DNA of 64,000 nt from Bin87 sp965203855 (GCA_965203855.1 CBDBDN010000001.1:1-64000); one strand, 5' to 3'. Positions 50,662 through 59,631 are shown, numbered from the stretch's first letter. The notes: a model not told the origin generated them from the letters alone. Translations and numbers: made by a program.

Positions 50662-50990
50662 GCGGCGCTATGTGGCGGGCAATAACGAAAGCGTTAGAAA
50701 TCCTTCCTAAATAGAGTGTCTAAAAGCCGGGTTTTGCCCCAGGCGGCGCGTCGGCCGGCTCTTTGCAATCTGCGCCCAAGTCGCGCCTGCTCTCCGGCAA
50801 CGCCGCATAGTCTTTGCTCAAACGCTATTGCCGCCCCGGCTAGCCCAGCGTCCACGCCCCGGCCGGTTCACGTCTATCGGATACTACAATCTAATCCCGT
50901 ACCGATTTGCGTAGTTGGGCTATACAATCTCTCCCGTATAGCACGGCCACTTCCCCAACCACAGACCAACTCCGCCCGGAGCCCGCTGTT
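50662..50990. other. Intergenic region
   Basis: About 330 bases with no gene that I can support and no repeat element. The sequence upstream of 50991 contains CGGAGCCC as the Shine-Dalgarno of the next gene. A TATACAAT stretch at about 50919 could be a -10 element. Confidence 0.35.
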
Positions 50991-51371
50991 ATGACCACCG
51001 CCACCCCGGCCACCGACCCCCAAATCACCCACAACGCCCGCATCGCCCGCAAATTCCTGGACGACGCCGACCGGGAATTCGCCGCCGGCGACCTGCTCCA
51101 ATCTTCCGAAAAACTATGGGGCGCCGTCAGCCACGCCCTCAAAGCCCTCTGCCGACAGCGCAACTGGTGCCACGCCAAATACGCCCACCGCAGAGATGCC
51201 GCGCAAAACCTGTCTGCGGAACTGAACGACCCGACAATTTTCGCCTATTTCAAAATCGCCCAATCCTGCCACGCCAACTTCTACAACGACTGGATGTACG
51301 CCGAGGATGTAGATACTAACCGCGCCTACATTCGCGAGCTGGTGGACAAAATCCTGGCCCAGATTGAATAG
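50991..51371 (+). CDS. PaREP1/HEPN-like protein, tandem copy 1
   Basis: A 126-aa helical protein: NARIARKFLDDADREFAAGD, LLQSSEKLWGAVSHALKALC, and SCHANFYNDWMY show the same spacing as the PaREP1-like genes inside the suf operon (GD, SE-x-x-WGA, LH/CH-x-NFY). The function of such proteins is unknown. An Arg-rich RQRNWCHAKYAHRRD might be an R-x(n)-H HEPN motif, but this is weak. A GGAG lies nine bases before ATG 50991. A second, nearly identical gene follows after 13 bases. Confidence 0.65.
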   Translation: MTTATPATDPQITHNARIARKFLDDADREFAAGDLLQSSEKLWGAVSHALKALCRQRNWCHAKYAHRRDAAQNLSAELNDPTIFAYFKIAQSCHANFYNDWMYAEDVDTNRAYIRELVDKILAQIE

Positions 51372-51384
51372 GAGGCCGTACTCT

Positions 51385-51765
51385 ATGACCACCACCACTC
51401 CAGCCACCGACCCGCAAATCATCCACAACGCCCGCATCGCCCGCAAGTTCCTGGACGACGCCGACCGGGAATTCGCCGCCGGCGACCTGCTCCAATCCTC
51501 CGAAAAACTATGGGGCGCCGTCAGCCACGCCCTCAAAGCCCTCTGCCGCCAGCGCAGCTGGCGCCACGCCAAATACGCCCACCGCAGAGATGCCGCGCAA
51601 AACCTGTCTGCGGAACTGAACGACCCGACAATTTTCGCCTATTTCAAAATCGCCCAATCCTGCCACGCCAACTTTTACAACGACTGGATGTACGCCGAGG
51701 ATGTAGATACTAACCGCGCCTACATTCGCGAGCTGGTGGACAAAATCCTGGCCCAGATTGAATAG
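51385..51765 (+). CDS. PaREP1/HEPN-like protein, tandem copy 2
   Basis: The same 126-aa protein as the preceding gene with four differences: A4T, T13I, and in the CRQRNWCHAK stretch N to S and C to R. From about codon 65 on the DNA is almost base-for-base identical, so the duplication is recent or the copies are kept alike by gene conversion. A good AGGAGG precedes ATG 51385. A hairpin follows the stop. Confidence 0.65.
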   Translation: MTTTTPATDPQIIHNARIARKFLDDADREFAAGDLLQSSEKLWGAVSHALKALCRQRSWRHAKYAHRRDAAQNLSAELNDPTIFAYFKIAQSCHANFYNDWMYAEDVDTNRAYIRELVDKILAQIE

Positions 51766-51769
51766 CAAA

Positions 51770-51796
51770 CCCCCGCCGGCATCTTGCCGGCAGGGG
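51770..51796. terminator. GC-rich hairpin after the tandem pair
   Basis: CCCC-C-GCCGGC-ATCTT-GCCGGC-A-GGGG folds into a stem of about ten pairs with a five-base loop directly after the second tandem gene. It lacks a T-run, so it may be a weak terminator or an mRNA-protecting hairpin. The convergent DUF35 gene ends about 55 bases on. Confidence 0.45.
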
Positions 51797-51851
51797 CCGC
51801 TATACGCCTTGTCCCGCCGCCCGGCCCATCGGCATCCCTTATCCCCCCCGC

Positions 51852-52265
51852 TTACCCCGCCGGCTTGAAGTACGGAATGCTGATCTGCGGCGTCGCCGTC
51901 TGAAAGGTTACTTCCACCGGCATCCCGATATGCACTTCGCGCGGGTTGCAGTCCACTATGTTGGTGAACATTCGCACCCCTTCCTCCAGCTCCACCAGCG
52001 CCAGCGCGTATGGCACCATATCGGCGAACCCGGTCGTCCGGTTCTGGTAGGTTACGGTGTAAGTCCACACCGTCCCCCGCCCGCTGGACTGCACCCACCG
52101 GATGTTTTCACTCCAGCAGTTGGCGCAAATGCCCCGCGGATACCACTGATACTCCCCGCAGTCGTCGCACCGCTGTATCATCAGCTGCCCGCGACGGCAG
52201 GAATCCCAGAATGGCTTCGTCTCGCCCACGATGGACGGCAGCGGTTTGTTCCAGGCCGTAGTCAT
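51852..52265 (-). CDS. Zn-ribbon OB-fold (DUF35) protein
   Basis: A 137-aa acyl-CoA-associated DUF35 protein. The rubredoxin-like zinc ribbon IQRCDDCGEYQWYPRGICANCWSE holds CxxC-x(n)-CxxC (about 30-54), then the OB fold with SGRGTVWTYTVTYQ, YALALVELEEGVRMFTN and PVEVTFQTA. Such proteins are subunits or partners of thiolase-fold enzymes, as in the Ltp2-ChsH2 steroid aldolase. It follows the thiolase gene by 55 bases, preceded by four GCTAATCCC-like units. A GAGGGG site precedes the ATG. Confidence 0.9.
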   Translation of the reverse strand: MTTAWNKPLPSIVGETKPFWDSCRRGQLMIQRCDDCGEYQWYPRGICANCWSENIRWVQSSGRGTVWTYTVTYQNRTTGFADMVPYALALVELEEGVRMFTNIVDCNPREVHIGMPVEVTFQTATPQISIPYFKPAG

Positions 52266-52320
52266 TGCTAATCCCCCCTCGCTAATTCGCTAATCCCTTG
52301 CCGGCTAATCCCGTGCCAGC

Positions 52321-53502
52321 CTAATCCCGCGCCAAAATCACGGTGCCGCCGCTGTGCCGGGAACCCAGCGCGCCCCCGGTGCCATGCGCCAGCGCAATCT
52401 TGCACCCTTCAACCTGCCGTCCCGTGCCCGCAAACTGATGCCGCAGCTGCCGCGTCGCTTCCAGCAGCAAAAATATCCCGCGCATCCCCGGATGGTTGGA
52501 CGACAGCCCGCCCCCGTCCGTGTTGATGGGCAATGCGCCCCCCACTTTCAGCCGTCCCCCGCTGACGAACTCCCCGCCTTCCCCTTTCCCGCAGAACCCC
52601 AAATCCTCCAGCGTCTCCACCACGGTAATGGTGAACGAATCGTACACCATCGCCATGTCAATGTCGGCGTGAGTTACTCCCGCCATCTCAAAGGCCCGCG
52701 GCGCGCTCTGGTGCGCCGCAATATACATCAGATCGCGCTTGCCCGCCCCCTGATGCGCGATCGCCTCGCCCGCGCCCAGTATCCATACCGGCGTTTGACG
52801 GCAGTTGCGCGCTACCTCCGGCGATGCCACCACTACCGCCCCGCCGCCGTCCGTAATCACGCAGCAGTCCATCAGATGCAACGGGTCGGAAATCACCCGC
52901 GAGCCCACCACATCCGCAACCGTAATCGGATCTCGGAACAGCGCCTCCGGGTTCATTGACGCATGATGCCGCATTGCCACCGCTACCTCCGCCAGCTGCT
53001 CCGCAGTAGTGCCGTACAAGTGCATATGACGCCGCGCAATCATCGCATACAGCCCCACGGTAGTCAGCCCATACAGCTCCTCAAAGCTGTCCGGCGCCGG
53101 ATCCAGCGCCGGATGGCCGAAACGCCCCACGCCGCCGGTGCCTACCGACACGCCCCCGGAACGCGCCTGGCTGCTGTAGGTAATCACCGCCGCATTGATG
53201 CGCCCGGCCGCAATCGCCGTCAGTGCGTGCGACAAGTGAAACTCAAAAGAACCCCCGCCCACCGTGGTGTTGTCCACATAGCGCGGATACATATTGAGGT
53301 AGTCGGCCAGGTTCATCCCGCTGTTGCGGACGCTGCTGGACGCCGTAAAAAGCCCGTCCACATCATCCTTGGACAGGCCGGCGTCAGCCAGCGCCTTAAT
53401 GACGCTTTCGCCCTGTATTTGCAGTTCGCTCTTGTCGGGAGCATAGCGGGTGATATGCTCGTGGATGCCCACAATAGCGGCGGCGCGCCTCAGGTCAACC
53501 AT
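52321..53502 (-). CDS. Thiolase-fold protein, lipid-transfer (SCP-x/Ltp) type
   Basis: A 393-aa thiolase-superfamily protein. It has AAIVGIHEHITRYAPDKS, VDGLFTASSS, the interface ALTAIAAGRINAAVITYSSQ, and the C-terminal NTDGGGLSSNHPGMRG and ALAHGTGGALGSR loops. The nucleophilic Cys of true thiolases is absent: in NTTVGGGSFEFHLSHA Gly and Ser occupy that place. Together with the adjacent DUF35 protein it resembles the Ltp2-type pairs that work as aldolases on CoA-linked substrates rather than as thiolases. The GGAGGTGA before ATG 53502 is a strong binding site. Likely role: degradation of a branched or cyclic acyl-CoA; this is inference. Confidence 0.85.
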   Translation of the reverse strand: MVDLRRAAAIVGIHEHITRYAPDKSELQIQGESVIKALADAGLSKDDVDGLFTASSSVRNSGMNLADYLNMYPRYVDNTTVGGGSFEFHLSHALTAIAAGRINAAVITYSSQARSGGVSVGTGGVGRFGHPALDPAPDSFEELYGLTTVGLYAMIARRHMHLYGTTAEQLAEVAVAMRHHASMNPEALFRDPITVADVVGSRVISDPLHLMDCCVITDGGGAVVVASPEVARNCRQTPVWILGAGEAIAHQGAGKRDLMYIAAHQSAPRAFEMAGVTHADIDMAMVYDSFTITVVETLEDLGFCGKGEGGEFVSGGRLKVGGALPINTDGGGLSSNHPGMRGIFLLLEATRQLRHQFAGTGRQVEGCKIALAHGTGGALGSRHSGGTVILARD

Positions 53503-53607
53503 CCCCTGTTCACCTCCATAATGAAATCAGACCAAAATCAAAAAGCCGCCGCCATTATGCCACAAACCACCCCACCGCGCGCTACCCCCCCAGAGCGTCT
53601 ATAACAA

Positions 53608-54254
53608 CCGTCATCCCGGAGGCCCTTACAACCGTCATTCCAACCCCCTTACAACCGTCATTCGGCCCCCCTACAACCGCCATTCCAAACCCCGGCCCGT
53701 CATTCCGGCGCAAGCCGGAATCTACGGCTGCCGGCTCCATTATCACAACGGCTGATTAACGCCGGATTCCGCCCCCTACAACCGTCATTCAAACCCCTTA
53801 CAACCGTCATTCCAAACCCCTGCCCGTCTTACAACCGTCATTCCCCCCCTTGCCCGTCATTCCGGCGCAAGCCGGAATCTGCGGTTGCCGGCCCATTATC
53901 GCAGCGGCTGATTACAGCGCCGGATTCCGGCCCCCTACAACCGTCATTCCGGCTTGCGCCGGAATCTATGACTGCCGACTCCATTACCGCAATGGCTGAT
54001 TACGACGCCGGATTCCGGCACCCTTACAAACGCCATTCCAAACCCCGGCCCGTCATTCCGGCGCAAGCCGGAATCTACGGCTGCCGGCTCCATTATCACA
54101 ACGGCTAATTACAACGCCGGATTCCCCCCTACAACCGTCATCCCGGCCCCCCTAATAACCGTCATTCCGGCGCAAGCCGGAATCTACGGTTGCCGGCCCC
54201 ATTATCGCAGCAACTAATTACAACGCCGGATTCCGGCGCAACCCGGAATAACGT
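53608..54254. repeat. Cluster of five palindromic (REPIN/MITE-like) elements
   Basis: Five copies lie at about 53698-53770, 53856-53928, 53941-54019, 54051-54124 and 54160-54251. Each starts with (C)CGTCATTCCGGC-(G/T)CAAGCCGGAATCT or its inverse, runs through a core with GCCGGCTCCATTA, then GGCTGATTAC, and ends with AACGCCGGATTCC. Between copies are short TACAACCGTCATTCC-type units. Some copies share the same inner bases (TATCACAACGGCT), so the cluster grew by local duplication. It separates the thiolase gene from the DUF2851 gene, and no gene is found in it. Confidence 0.9.
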
Positions 54255-54263
54255 CGAATCCAA

Positions 54264-55634
54264 TTACGCACCCCTAGCCGATGGCCGCGCCCCCGCCAGC
54301 AGCCTTTGCAAATGCAGCAGTCCCTGTTGCCGCCGCGCATTATTGGCAATCCGACCCCATTCCGGCGGACACAGCGCGCGCGCCGTCTCCCGCGTAATCT
54401 CGTTATCCGGCATCCGCCCGTATTCCCGATACAGCCGCAGCATCCTCTCCGCGCCCCCGGCGTCCCCGGCGTACAGCCGCCAGGCGTGCAGGTACGGCAG
54501 CGCCGCATTGACGGCAATATCCTGCGCCCGGCCCGTCCCAATCAGAGCCGTCTTGCCGTCCGGCGCATCCGCAACCGACAATGCCCCCGTCAGCGCCGTC
54601 GCCCGCCCCGATACCGCAGCCCGGTAGATGCCCACTGCCAGGCCGCTTTCGCAATACCGCGCCGCCAGCGCCGCCGCCGCCATCACCCGCCGGCGCGGAT
54701 GATTCGCCGGCCTTACCCGGAACAGCCGCCATTCCGCCGCCCGCATCGCCGCGCCCATTCCGTTAGGCAGCGTTTGACCTAACATCGCCCCCGCTGCGGC
54801 GTCCGGCGTAAATCCCGCCCAGCGCAGCAGCCAGTCGGTCAATGCCGCTTGCCGACTATCCCCATCAACCCGCCGCGCCGCCTCGGTAAGCGCGGCAATC
54901 GGAGCCCGGCCCGCCAGCTCCTGCATCGCGTGCTGATTGTGCCGGTAGCCCAACGCTTGGCAGATTGCTTCCCACAGCGTTTGCTCCCCCGGCTGCGCCG
55001 ACAGCCATTTTGACAGCAGCCGACTCCGCCATAAAAACCGTTCGTCGCCGGCCCGGTTCAGCAAAGCGGCCATCTCATCCGCCGCCGCCGGACGCCGATA
55101 GCCCTGCGCCCCCAGCAGCCCCCACAGCCGTGCCCGTGTCTCGGCGTCAACCCGCCCGCCAGCAGCGGAGTCCGCATCCGCATCGGCGTCGCCGCCAAAT
55201 CCGCCGCCGCTATCCGACGCGGCCGCCGCATCTGCCAGATTATCCAGCGCCACCACCGGCGGAACCACTCCGCTGCTGGTAATAGCGGTTGTAGCGTCCG
55301 TTTCCAGCGCGACGTGCAATGCCACGCCGTTATAGTTCGGATCTTTCTGATGCCCATGCGCCGCCCAATCCCGCTGCCGCAGATGCACTTCCACATCCCC
55401 CTGTACCAAGCCAACGCCTTCCACTAGCAGCGCCGCATCCCGAAAATCGGGGCCGGCCGTTACCCCCGGACGCCCCGGATACAGCACCCGCACCCGCGCG
55501 CCCCGATCAGTTCGCAAAGCCTCGTTGCGCGCCGCCCGCCGTTCCCACAGCAGCGCCAGCTGCTTCTCCGTAATCGGACGTATCCCGTCAGACCCGCCGG
55601 CCGGCCCGTCCGTATTGTCGTGATTGTCGTGCAT
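54264..55634 (-). CDS. DUF2851 family protein
   Basis: A 456-aa protein with the DUF2851 signature: LLWERRAARNEALRTDRGARVRVLYPG (as ARVRVLYPGRPGVTAGPDFRD), LVQGDVEVHLRQRDWAAHGHQ and YNGVALHVALE within the first 110 residues, then a helical C-terminal half with LSKWLSAQPGEQTLWEAICQALGY. Function unknown; the core has D-x-E and His residues that would suit a nuclease-like fold. The middle contains a low-complexity Asp/Ala stretch (GGDADADADSAAGG). A GGGGAA site precedes the ATG. Confidence 0.9.
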   Translation of the reverse strand: MHDNHDNTDGPAGGSDGIRPITEKQLALLWERRAARNEALRTDRGARVRVLYPGRPGVTAGPDFRDAALLVEGVGLVQGDVEVHLRQRDWAAHGHQKDPNYNGVALHVALETDATTAITSSGVVPPVVALDNLADAAAASDSGGGFGGDADADADSAAGGRVDAETRARLWGLLGAQGYRRPAAADEMAALLNRAGDERFLWRSRLLSKWLSAQPGEQTLWEAICQALGYRHNQHAMQELAGRAPIAALTEAARRVDGDSRQAALTDWLLRWAGFTPDAAAGAMLGQTLPNGMGAAMRAAEWRLFRVRPANHPRRRVMAAAALAARYCESGLAVGIYRAAVSGRATALTGALSVADAPDGKTALIGTGRAQDIAVNAALPYLHAWRLYAGDAGGAERMLRLYREYGRMPDNEITRETARALCPPEWGRIANNARRQQGLLHLQRLLAGARPSARGA

Positions 55635-55927
55635 CCCAATTCCCCACTAGTCCCCAACACAAACTAACTGCCAACCTCCCCAACCATCTGTACCACTAGC
55701 GGCAACCCCCCGTCCACCGCCAACCGGTCACTAAATCAATTCCCGATACTCTGCGTCCCCGCGCCTTTGCGTCAATCCCATCCGCTACGGTGCTTTTACT
55801 ATAAATTGGGCATCGGGCTGCGATGTCCAGCCTGCCAACGGCAAGGACAGCGAATAGACCGGCATTGCTGCTTTCTTGGCGTACCCTTTCGTCTGCCGGG
55901 CCAGCCGCGGTTCAACTTGCTCCGCAG
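55635..55927. other. Intergenic region
   Basis: Just under 300 bases between two minus-strand genes. I see no gene, palindromic element or clear promoter in it. Confidence 0.45.
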
Positions 55928-56605
55928 CTATGCCGCATCATCCCAATCCTGCCCGTGATAGCACGCCTCCCAAAACCGATATTCGTACCGCAGCGTCGTC
56001 AAAAATATCCGCTCCAACCGACCGAGTTTCGCTGCATCGGCCCGCATACCCGAATCGTTCAGCCGCGCGGCGAACCACTGCACTACCTCGCTCAACACGG
56101 GGGGGCTGTGAATGTCAATCCAGCCCTGATAGACGGGGTTGCCAGGTTGGGCGCCGGCGTTGATTAGACGCGTTGCCCAGTCCAGATAAGTGCCTTCGGT
56201 TACATAGAACAGGGCGATTATGTCGTCCAAATCCCCCTCTAGTGCAGTCCGCACCATAAAGTCGCCGAATGCCTGCGTAACCGGGTTGGCTGCGGTATCC
56301 CGGTATTCGGCGGCGGTTACGCCCAGCTCCTGAAAGCCGTTGAGGAACAGGTCGTTCTCGGCGCACAGGAAGTTGGAGAGAAAGCCGTTGAGTATCTTGC
56401 CGGCTTCGTAGTCGGGCGCCGCTTTGGCGATAGCAATGGAGGTCAGCTTCACCAGGTCGGCGCAGAACACATAGTCCTGGCGAAAGTAGCTGCGAAACTT
56501 GGCGATGTCCAGGCTGCCGTCGCCCATCTCTTTGACAAAAGGATGCGTCACCATCGCTTCCCACTGGTCGTGATATTTTGCGCGCAGGTCATCAGTCAAC
56601 GGCAT
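55928..56605 (-). CDS. TenA-family protein (TenA_E-like)
   Basis: A 225-aa helical protein of the TenA/thiaminase II family, which hydrolyses damaged thiamin pyrimidines in salvage. HPFVKEMGDGSLDIAKFRSYFRQDYVF (as HPFVKEMGDGSLD, FRSYFRQDY), FLSNFLCAENDLFLNGFQELG and the C-terminal RFWEACYHGQDW with the conserved Glu are present. In the helix that carries the catalytic Cys in TenA_C enzymes, this protein reads IALFYVTEGTYLDWA with no Cys, so it belongs with the TenA_E type, or acts on another substrate. No thiamin genes are nearby. A AAGGAG site precedes the ATG. Confidence 0.85.
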   Translation of the reverse strand: MPLTDDLRAKYHDQWEAMVTHPFVKEMGDGSLDIAKFRSYFRQDYVFCADLVKLTSIAIAKAAPDYEAGKILNGFLSNFLCAENDLFLNGFQELGVTAAEYRDTAANPVTQAFGDFMVRTALEGDLDDIIALFYVTEGTYLDWATRLINAGAQPGNPVYQGWIDIHSPPVLSEVVQWFAARLNDSGMRADAAKLGRLERIFLTTLRYEYRFWEACYHGQDWDDAA

Positions 56606-56687
56606 AATGCGACTCCTTTGCGGGCCTAGTTTCGATCAGACAGGGACATTGGGTTAGATAAGGGCGTTGCTCAGACGGGGGCATTGG

Positions 56688-57125
56688 TCAGACGGATTGG
56701 GCCAGGCAGTTGAAAAAGCGGTCCAGCATCCCTTTGGCGACGGAACCCATCATCCGCTGGCCGACGCGGGCCACGGCGCCGCCTACCTGGCTGTCGGCGT
56801 CCACATGGACGATAGTGCCATCCTTGTCCGATGACGGGGTTAGCATGATGCGGGCCACTCCGCTGGCGAACCCCAGATTGCCGGAGCCCTCAATGGCCAT
56901 CGTGTAGGAATGGGGCGGGTTCAGCTCCGACAGCGCCACCGTCGCCGTGTACTGCCCGCTGACGGGTCCGACGCGGATGGCGACATCAGCCCGGTAGCGG
57001 TTGGGGCCGTCCGGTTCAATGCTGTGGCAGCCGGGGATGCACCCGGCCAGCACGGCGGGATCCATCAAGGCGTCCCACACTACGGCCGGCGGCTGGTCAA
57101 AACGGTAATCGGCGGAAAGTTCCAT
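56688..57125 (-). CDS. CoxG-family (SRPBCC) protein
   Basis: The 145-aa protein fits CO dehydrogenase subunit G (CoxG): an SRPBCC fold with FDQPPAVVWDALMDPAVLAGCIPGC (as VWDALMDPAVLAGCIPGC), the DVAIRVGPVSGQYTATVAL strand and a C-terminal helix with RVGQRMMGSVAKGMLDRFF. CoxG recruits CO dehydrogenase-like molybdenum enzymes to the membrane and may bind quinones; no such dehydrogenase is in view. The ATG is just 11 bases from a perfect TATAAT, so the mRNA leader must be extremely short. Confidence 0.9.
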   Translation of the reverse strand: MELSADYRFDQPPAVVWDALMDPAVLAGCIPGCHSIEPDGPNRYRADVAIRVGPVSGQYTATVALSELNPPHSYTMAIEGSGNLGFASGVARIMLTPSSDKDGTIVHVDADSQVGGAVARVGQRMMGSVAKGMLDRFFNCLAQSV

Positions 57126-57135
57126 AACGGCGCAG

Positions 57136-57141
57136 ATTATA
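57136..57141 (-). promoter_or_regulatory. -10 element of the coxG-like gene
   Basis: TATAAT on the minus strand, ten bases before the ATG. If used, the transcript begins a few bases before the start codon, giving an almost leaderless mRNA; there is no Shine-Dalgarno for this gene, which agrees. No -35 match. Confidence 0.5.
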
Positions 57142-57207
57142 GCAGGAACTGCCGGACGCGGCGCGCGGCGGGCCGCCTTTTACCGCAATCCTTTTACCGG
57201 AAACCGG

Positions 57208-59631
57208 TTACTGGAAACCGGCCGGAAACTCGCTTTCCCACAGCCGGCCGGCATCCGTATATTGTCCGGTGTGTATCAGCGCGATGTCGTACTCCGGCAG
57301 CTCCACTACCGCCAGGCATTGGCCGTCAAAAGACCACCCTTTGGCGGCAAAAACGAAGTCCAGATTGTCAAATCCGTATTCCTTCCGCTCGGCCGGCAGG
57401 TCGTCGCTATTGGACGGCACAATATGCAAATAGAATGGCGCTGCCGTATCCGCCGCCGCGCACGGCTCTTTCAGATAGGCCAACTCTCCCTCCAACAGAT
57501 AAACGGCAAACCCGCCGCTGGCCACAGGTTGGCGGGCAGCCAGCGTATCGAGCTGCATCCGCCGTAAAGCGGACAAGCGAAAGCCAACGCCGGCCTCCCA
57601 GACACGGCCTGCATCGGTCCACTGCCCGGTGTAGATACCGGCAATGTCGTACTGCGGATATGGTACGCTGGCCACGCAGGCTTCGCCAATCTGCCGGCCA
57701 TAGCGGTCAAACTCAAAGTCTAGGACGTTGTAGCCGTGCTCCAGCCTTTGCGGTTCCAGATCGCTCGCATCGGCGGGATATAGATGCAACCAGAACGCCG
57801 CCGCAGTGTCAGCCGAGACGCACGGCTCTTTGAGGTAGATCAACCGGCCGTCGTCAAGGTACACATTATAAACTGCGGAAATCGTCGGCGCGCCTATTTC
57901 CTGCGCGGCGGCATAAGTCGCATCGGCGGCCGCTCTTTCACTTTCCGCAATACTTTTCGCAATGCCGGCCGCGCTCACATAGAAAAGCGTTCCGTCTCTG
58001 ACCTCAATCAAGGTTTGCGGACTGGGCAGGGCTTGTTTAAGATCCTGTACATCATATCCCAGAGGCGCCTGCGGCGGATCCACGATCCACAGCACATAGA
58101 TGCCATCGGCAGCCGCAGCCGCCGGATTTTGATATACGGAACGCAGCTCATTGCGGTTTAAGGGCAGCGCCAGGGCCGGAATGCCGGCATGAAAATAGGG
58201 GATCCAGTAGTCATTGCTGTACAATCTGCCGTACTTAATGCCGGATAGATGACGCTTTAGGTACGGGGGCAGTTCCGAGTTGGCCCACCGCGCATTGGAA
58301 TACCAGCCGGTTGCCTCGGTAATGCCCCGATGGATGTCCACCGCGTTGGCCGCCAGCGAATAGGCCAGCCACAGGAAAAGGCCGACCAGCGGCGCCAGGC
58401 GCAGCGCCGATTTCAACCGTCCCGTCCGCATCCGTATCATAGCCGCCGGCTTACTCCAATTGGACGGCTCCGGGCCGTCCGGCCCGGAGTTAGGGGATGG
58501 GGCGACGCAATTGCGCCGCATCCACCAGTCGGCAATTGCCGCTACGGTGAATAGCAGCGGCACATACAACGGGGACATCAGCTTGTCCTCTAGCGGGTCA
58601 AGACGCCACAGAGTTGCGGCCGCCGTCAGGAGCGCGCCGTAAATCAAAATAAAGGCGACCGGAACGAGCAGCGCTCCGTTAGCCTGCCCCATCGCGCGCC
58701 ATTGCCGAACTGCCAGAATGCCGACCCCGGCGACGAGCGCCAAGGCCAGCAGGCCGAGCGGCGCCGCCAGCAGCGCCGTCCCGGCTTGCACATTCGACCA
58801 GATACCTACGGGAAACAGCCACGATGCCAGAGTGTGCAGCAGTACCGTGATGTTCTGCGGCAGCGGCGCATCCGAGGGCGCGCGGTAGCCGGTAAAAAGC
58901 CCGGTGAGCAGAAAGTTCCGCAGCACCCAGATTCCGACCGGCAGGGCGGCAATGCTGGAATACAGAACGACATTCTGCGCCCGGCTGGACCAGGAATCTC
59001 TCCGGCACAGCAGCAGCAAAGCCACTGTGATTACGATAGCGGCGCCGCTGTAGCGGGTCAAGCAAGCCAGTGCGGTAAAAACCGCCGCCCAGACCAGGGC
59101 GCTCCGCCGGCCCGAGTCCAGAAACTGCGCGGCTTGTATCAGCGTTAGGGTGGTCAACAGCAGGAAAATCGGCTCCGAAAAAGCGCGTGAACCCACATAG
59201 GTTAAGGGAATTGACAGCATCGCAGCCAGCGCGCCCCACAGCGCCAGCGGCGTTGAGCCGAAATCACTGCGGAGCCGCCATCCCACAACGCCAACCAGCG
59301 CGCCGATTGCGGCGGCGTTCACCAGTCCCGCCGCCGCCGGCGCATCCAGGCCCAACAGTCCGGGAACGGCTACCAACGCAGGGAACAGCGGCGGAAACAA
59401 AGTCAACGTATCGCCGTTGTAAGCAACCAGCCCGGCGCCGGCGGCCAGGCTCCGGGCTACCGATAGATATACGATTGAGTCGTGGGCCAGCCCTACCCCA
59501 AAGTTGATTTCGCGCAGCAGTATCAGCAATGCCGCCAGCAACCCGATCGCCGCCGCCAGCAGCAGAAACCGGTCGTTAGCCTTTGCCTTGCCCCTACGCC
59601 GGATGGAGCGAAAAGTTTCGTTCAGACGCAT
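57208..59631 (-). CDS. GT-C type membrane glycosyltransferase-like protein with two C-terminal domains
   Basis: The longest of three paralogues (807 aa). About 11 to 13 hydrophobic helices fill residues 20-420. The first loop has INFGVGLAHDSIVYLSVARS, in which the Asp matches the acidic residue of GT-C enzymes that use lipid-linked sugars. After the membrane part comes a soluble region and then two copies of a domain of about 95 residues (about 610-705 and 715-805), each with YLKEPC-x-x-ADTAA, an LH-x-x-P stretch, a DF-x-F motif, one Cys, and ending in TGQ-(W/Y)-TDAGR-(V/L)-WE. Each copy has two Cys. The other paralogues carry one copy. It probably modifies a cell-surface polymer. The frame is open to a TTG at 59646, but ATG 59631 is preferred. 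Confidence 0.75.
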   Translation of the reverse strand: MRLNETFRSIRRRGKAKANDRFLLLAAAIGLLAALLILLREINFGVGLAHDSIVYLSVARSLAAGAGLVAYNGDTLTLFPPLFPALVAVPGLLGLDAPAAAGLVNAAAIGALVGVVGWRLRSDFGSTPLALWGALAAMLSIPLTYVGSRAFSEPIFLLLTTLTLIQAAQFLDSGRRSALVWAAVFTALACLTRYSGAAIVITVALLLLCRRDSWSSRAQNVVLYSSIAALPVGIWVLRNFLLTGLFTGYRAPSDAPLPQNITVLLHTLASWLFPVGIWSNVQAGTALLAAPLGLLALALVAGVGILAVRQWRAMGQANGALLVPVAFILIYGALLTAAATLWRLDPLEDKLMSPLYVPLLFTVAAIADWWMRRNCVAPSPNSGPDGPEPSNWSKPAAMIRMRTGRLKSALRLAPLVGLFLWLAYSLAANAVDIHRGITEATGWYSNARWANSELPPYLKRHLSGIKYGRLYSNDYWIPYFHAGIPALALPLNRNELRSVYQNPAAAAADGIYVLWIVDPPQAPLGYDVQDLKQALPSPQTLIEVRDGTLFYVSAAGIAKSIAESERAAADATYAAAQEIGAPTISAVYNVYLDDGRLIYLKEPCVSADTAAAFWLHLYPADASDLEPQRLEHGYNVLDFEFDRYGRQIGEACVASVPYPQYDIAGIYTGQWTDAGRVWEAGVGFRLSALRRMQLDTLAARQPVASGGFAVYLLEGELAYLKEPCAAADTAAPFYLHIVPSNSDDLPAERKEYGFDNLDFVFAAKGWSFDGQCLAVVELPEYDIALIHTGQYTDAGRLWESEFPAGFQ

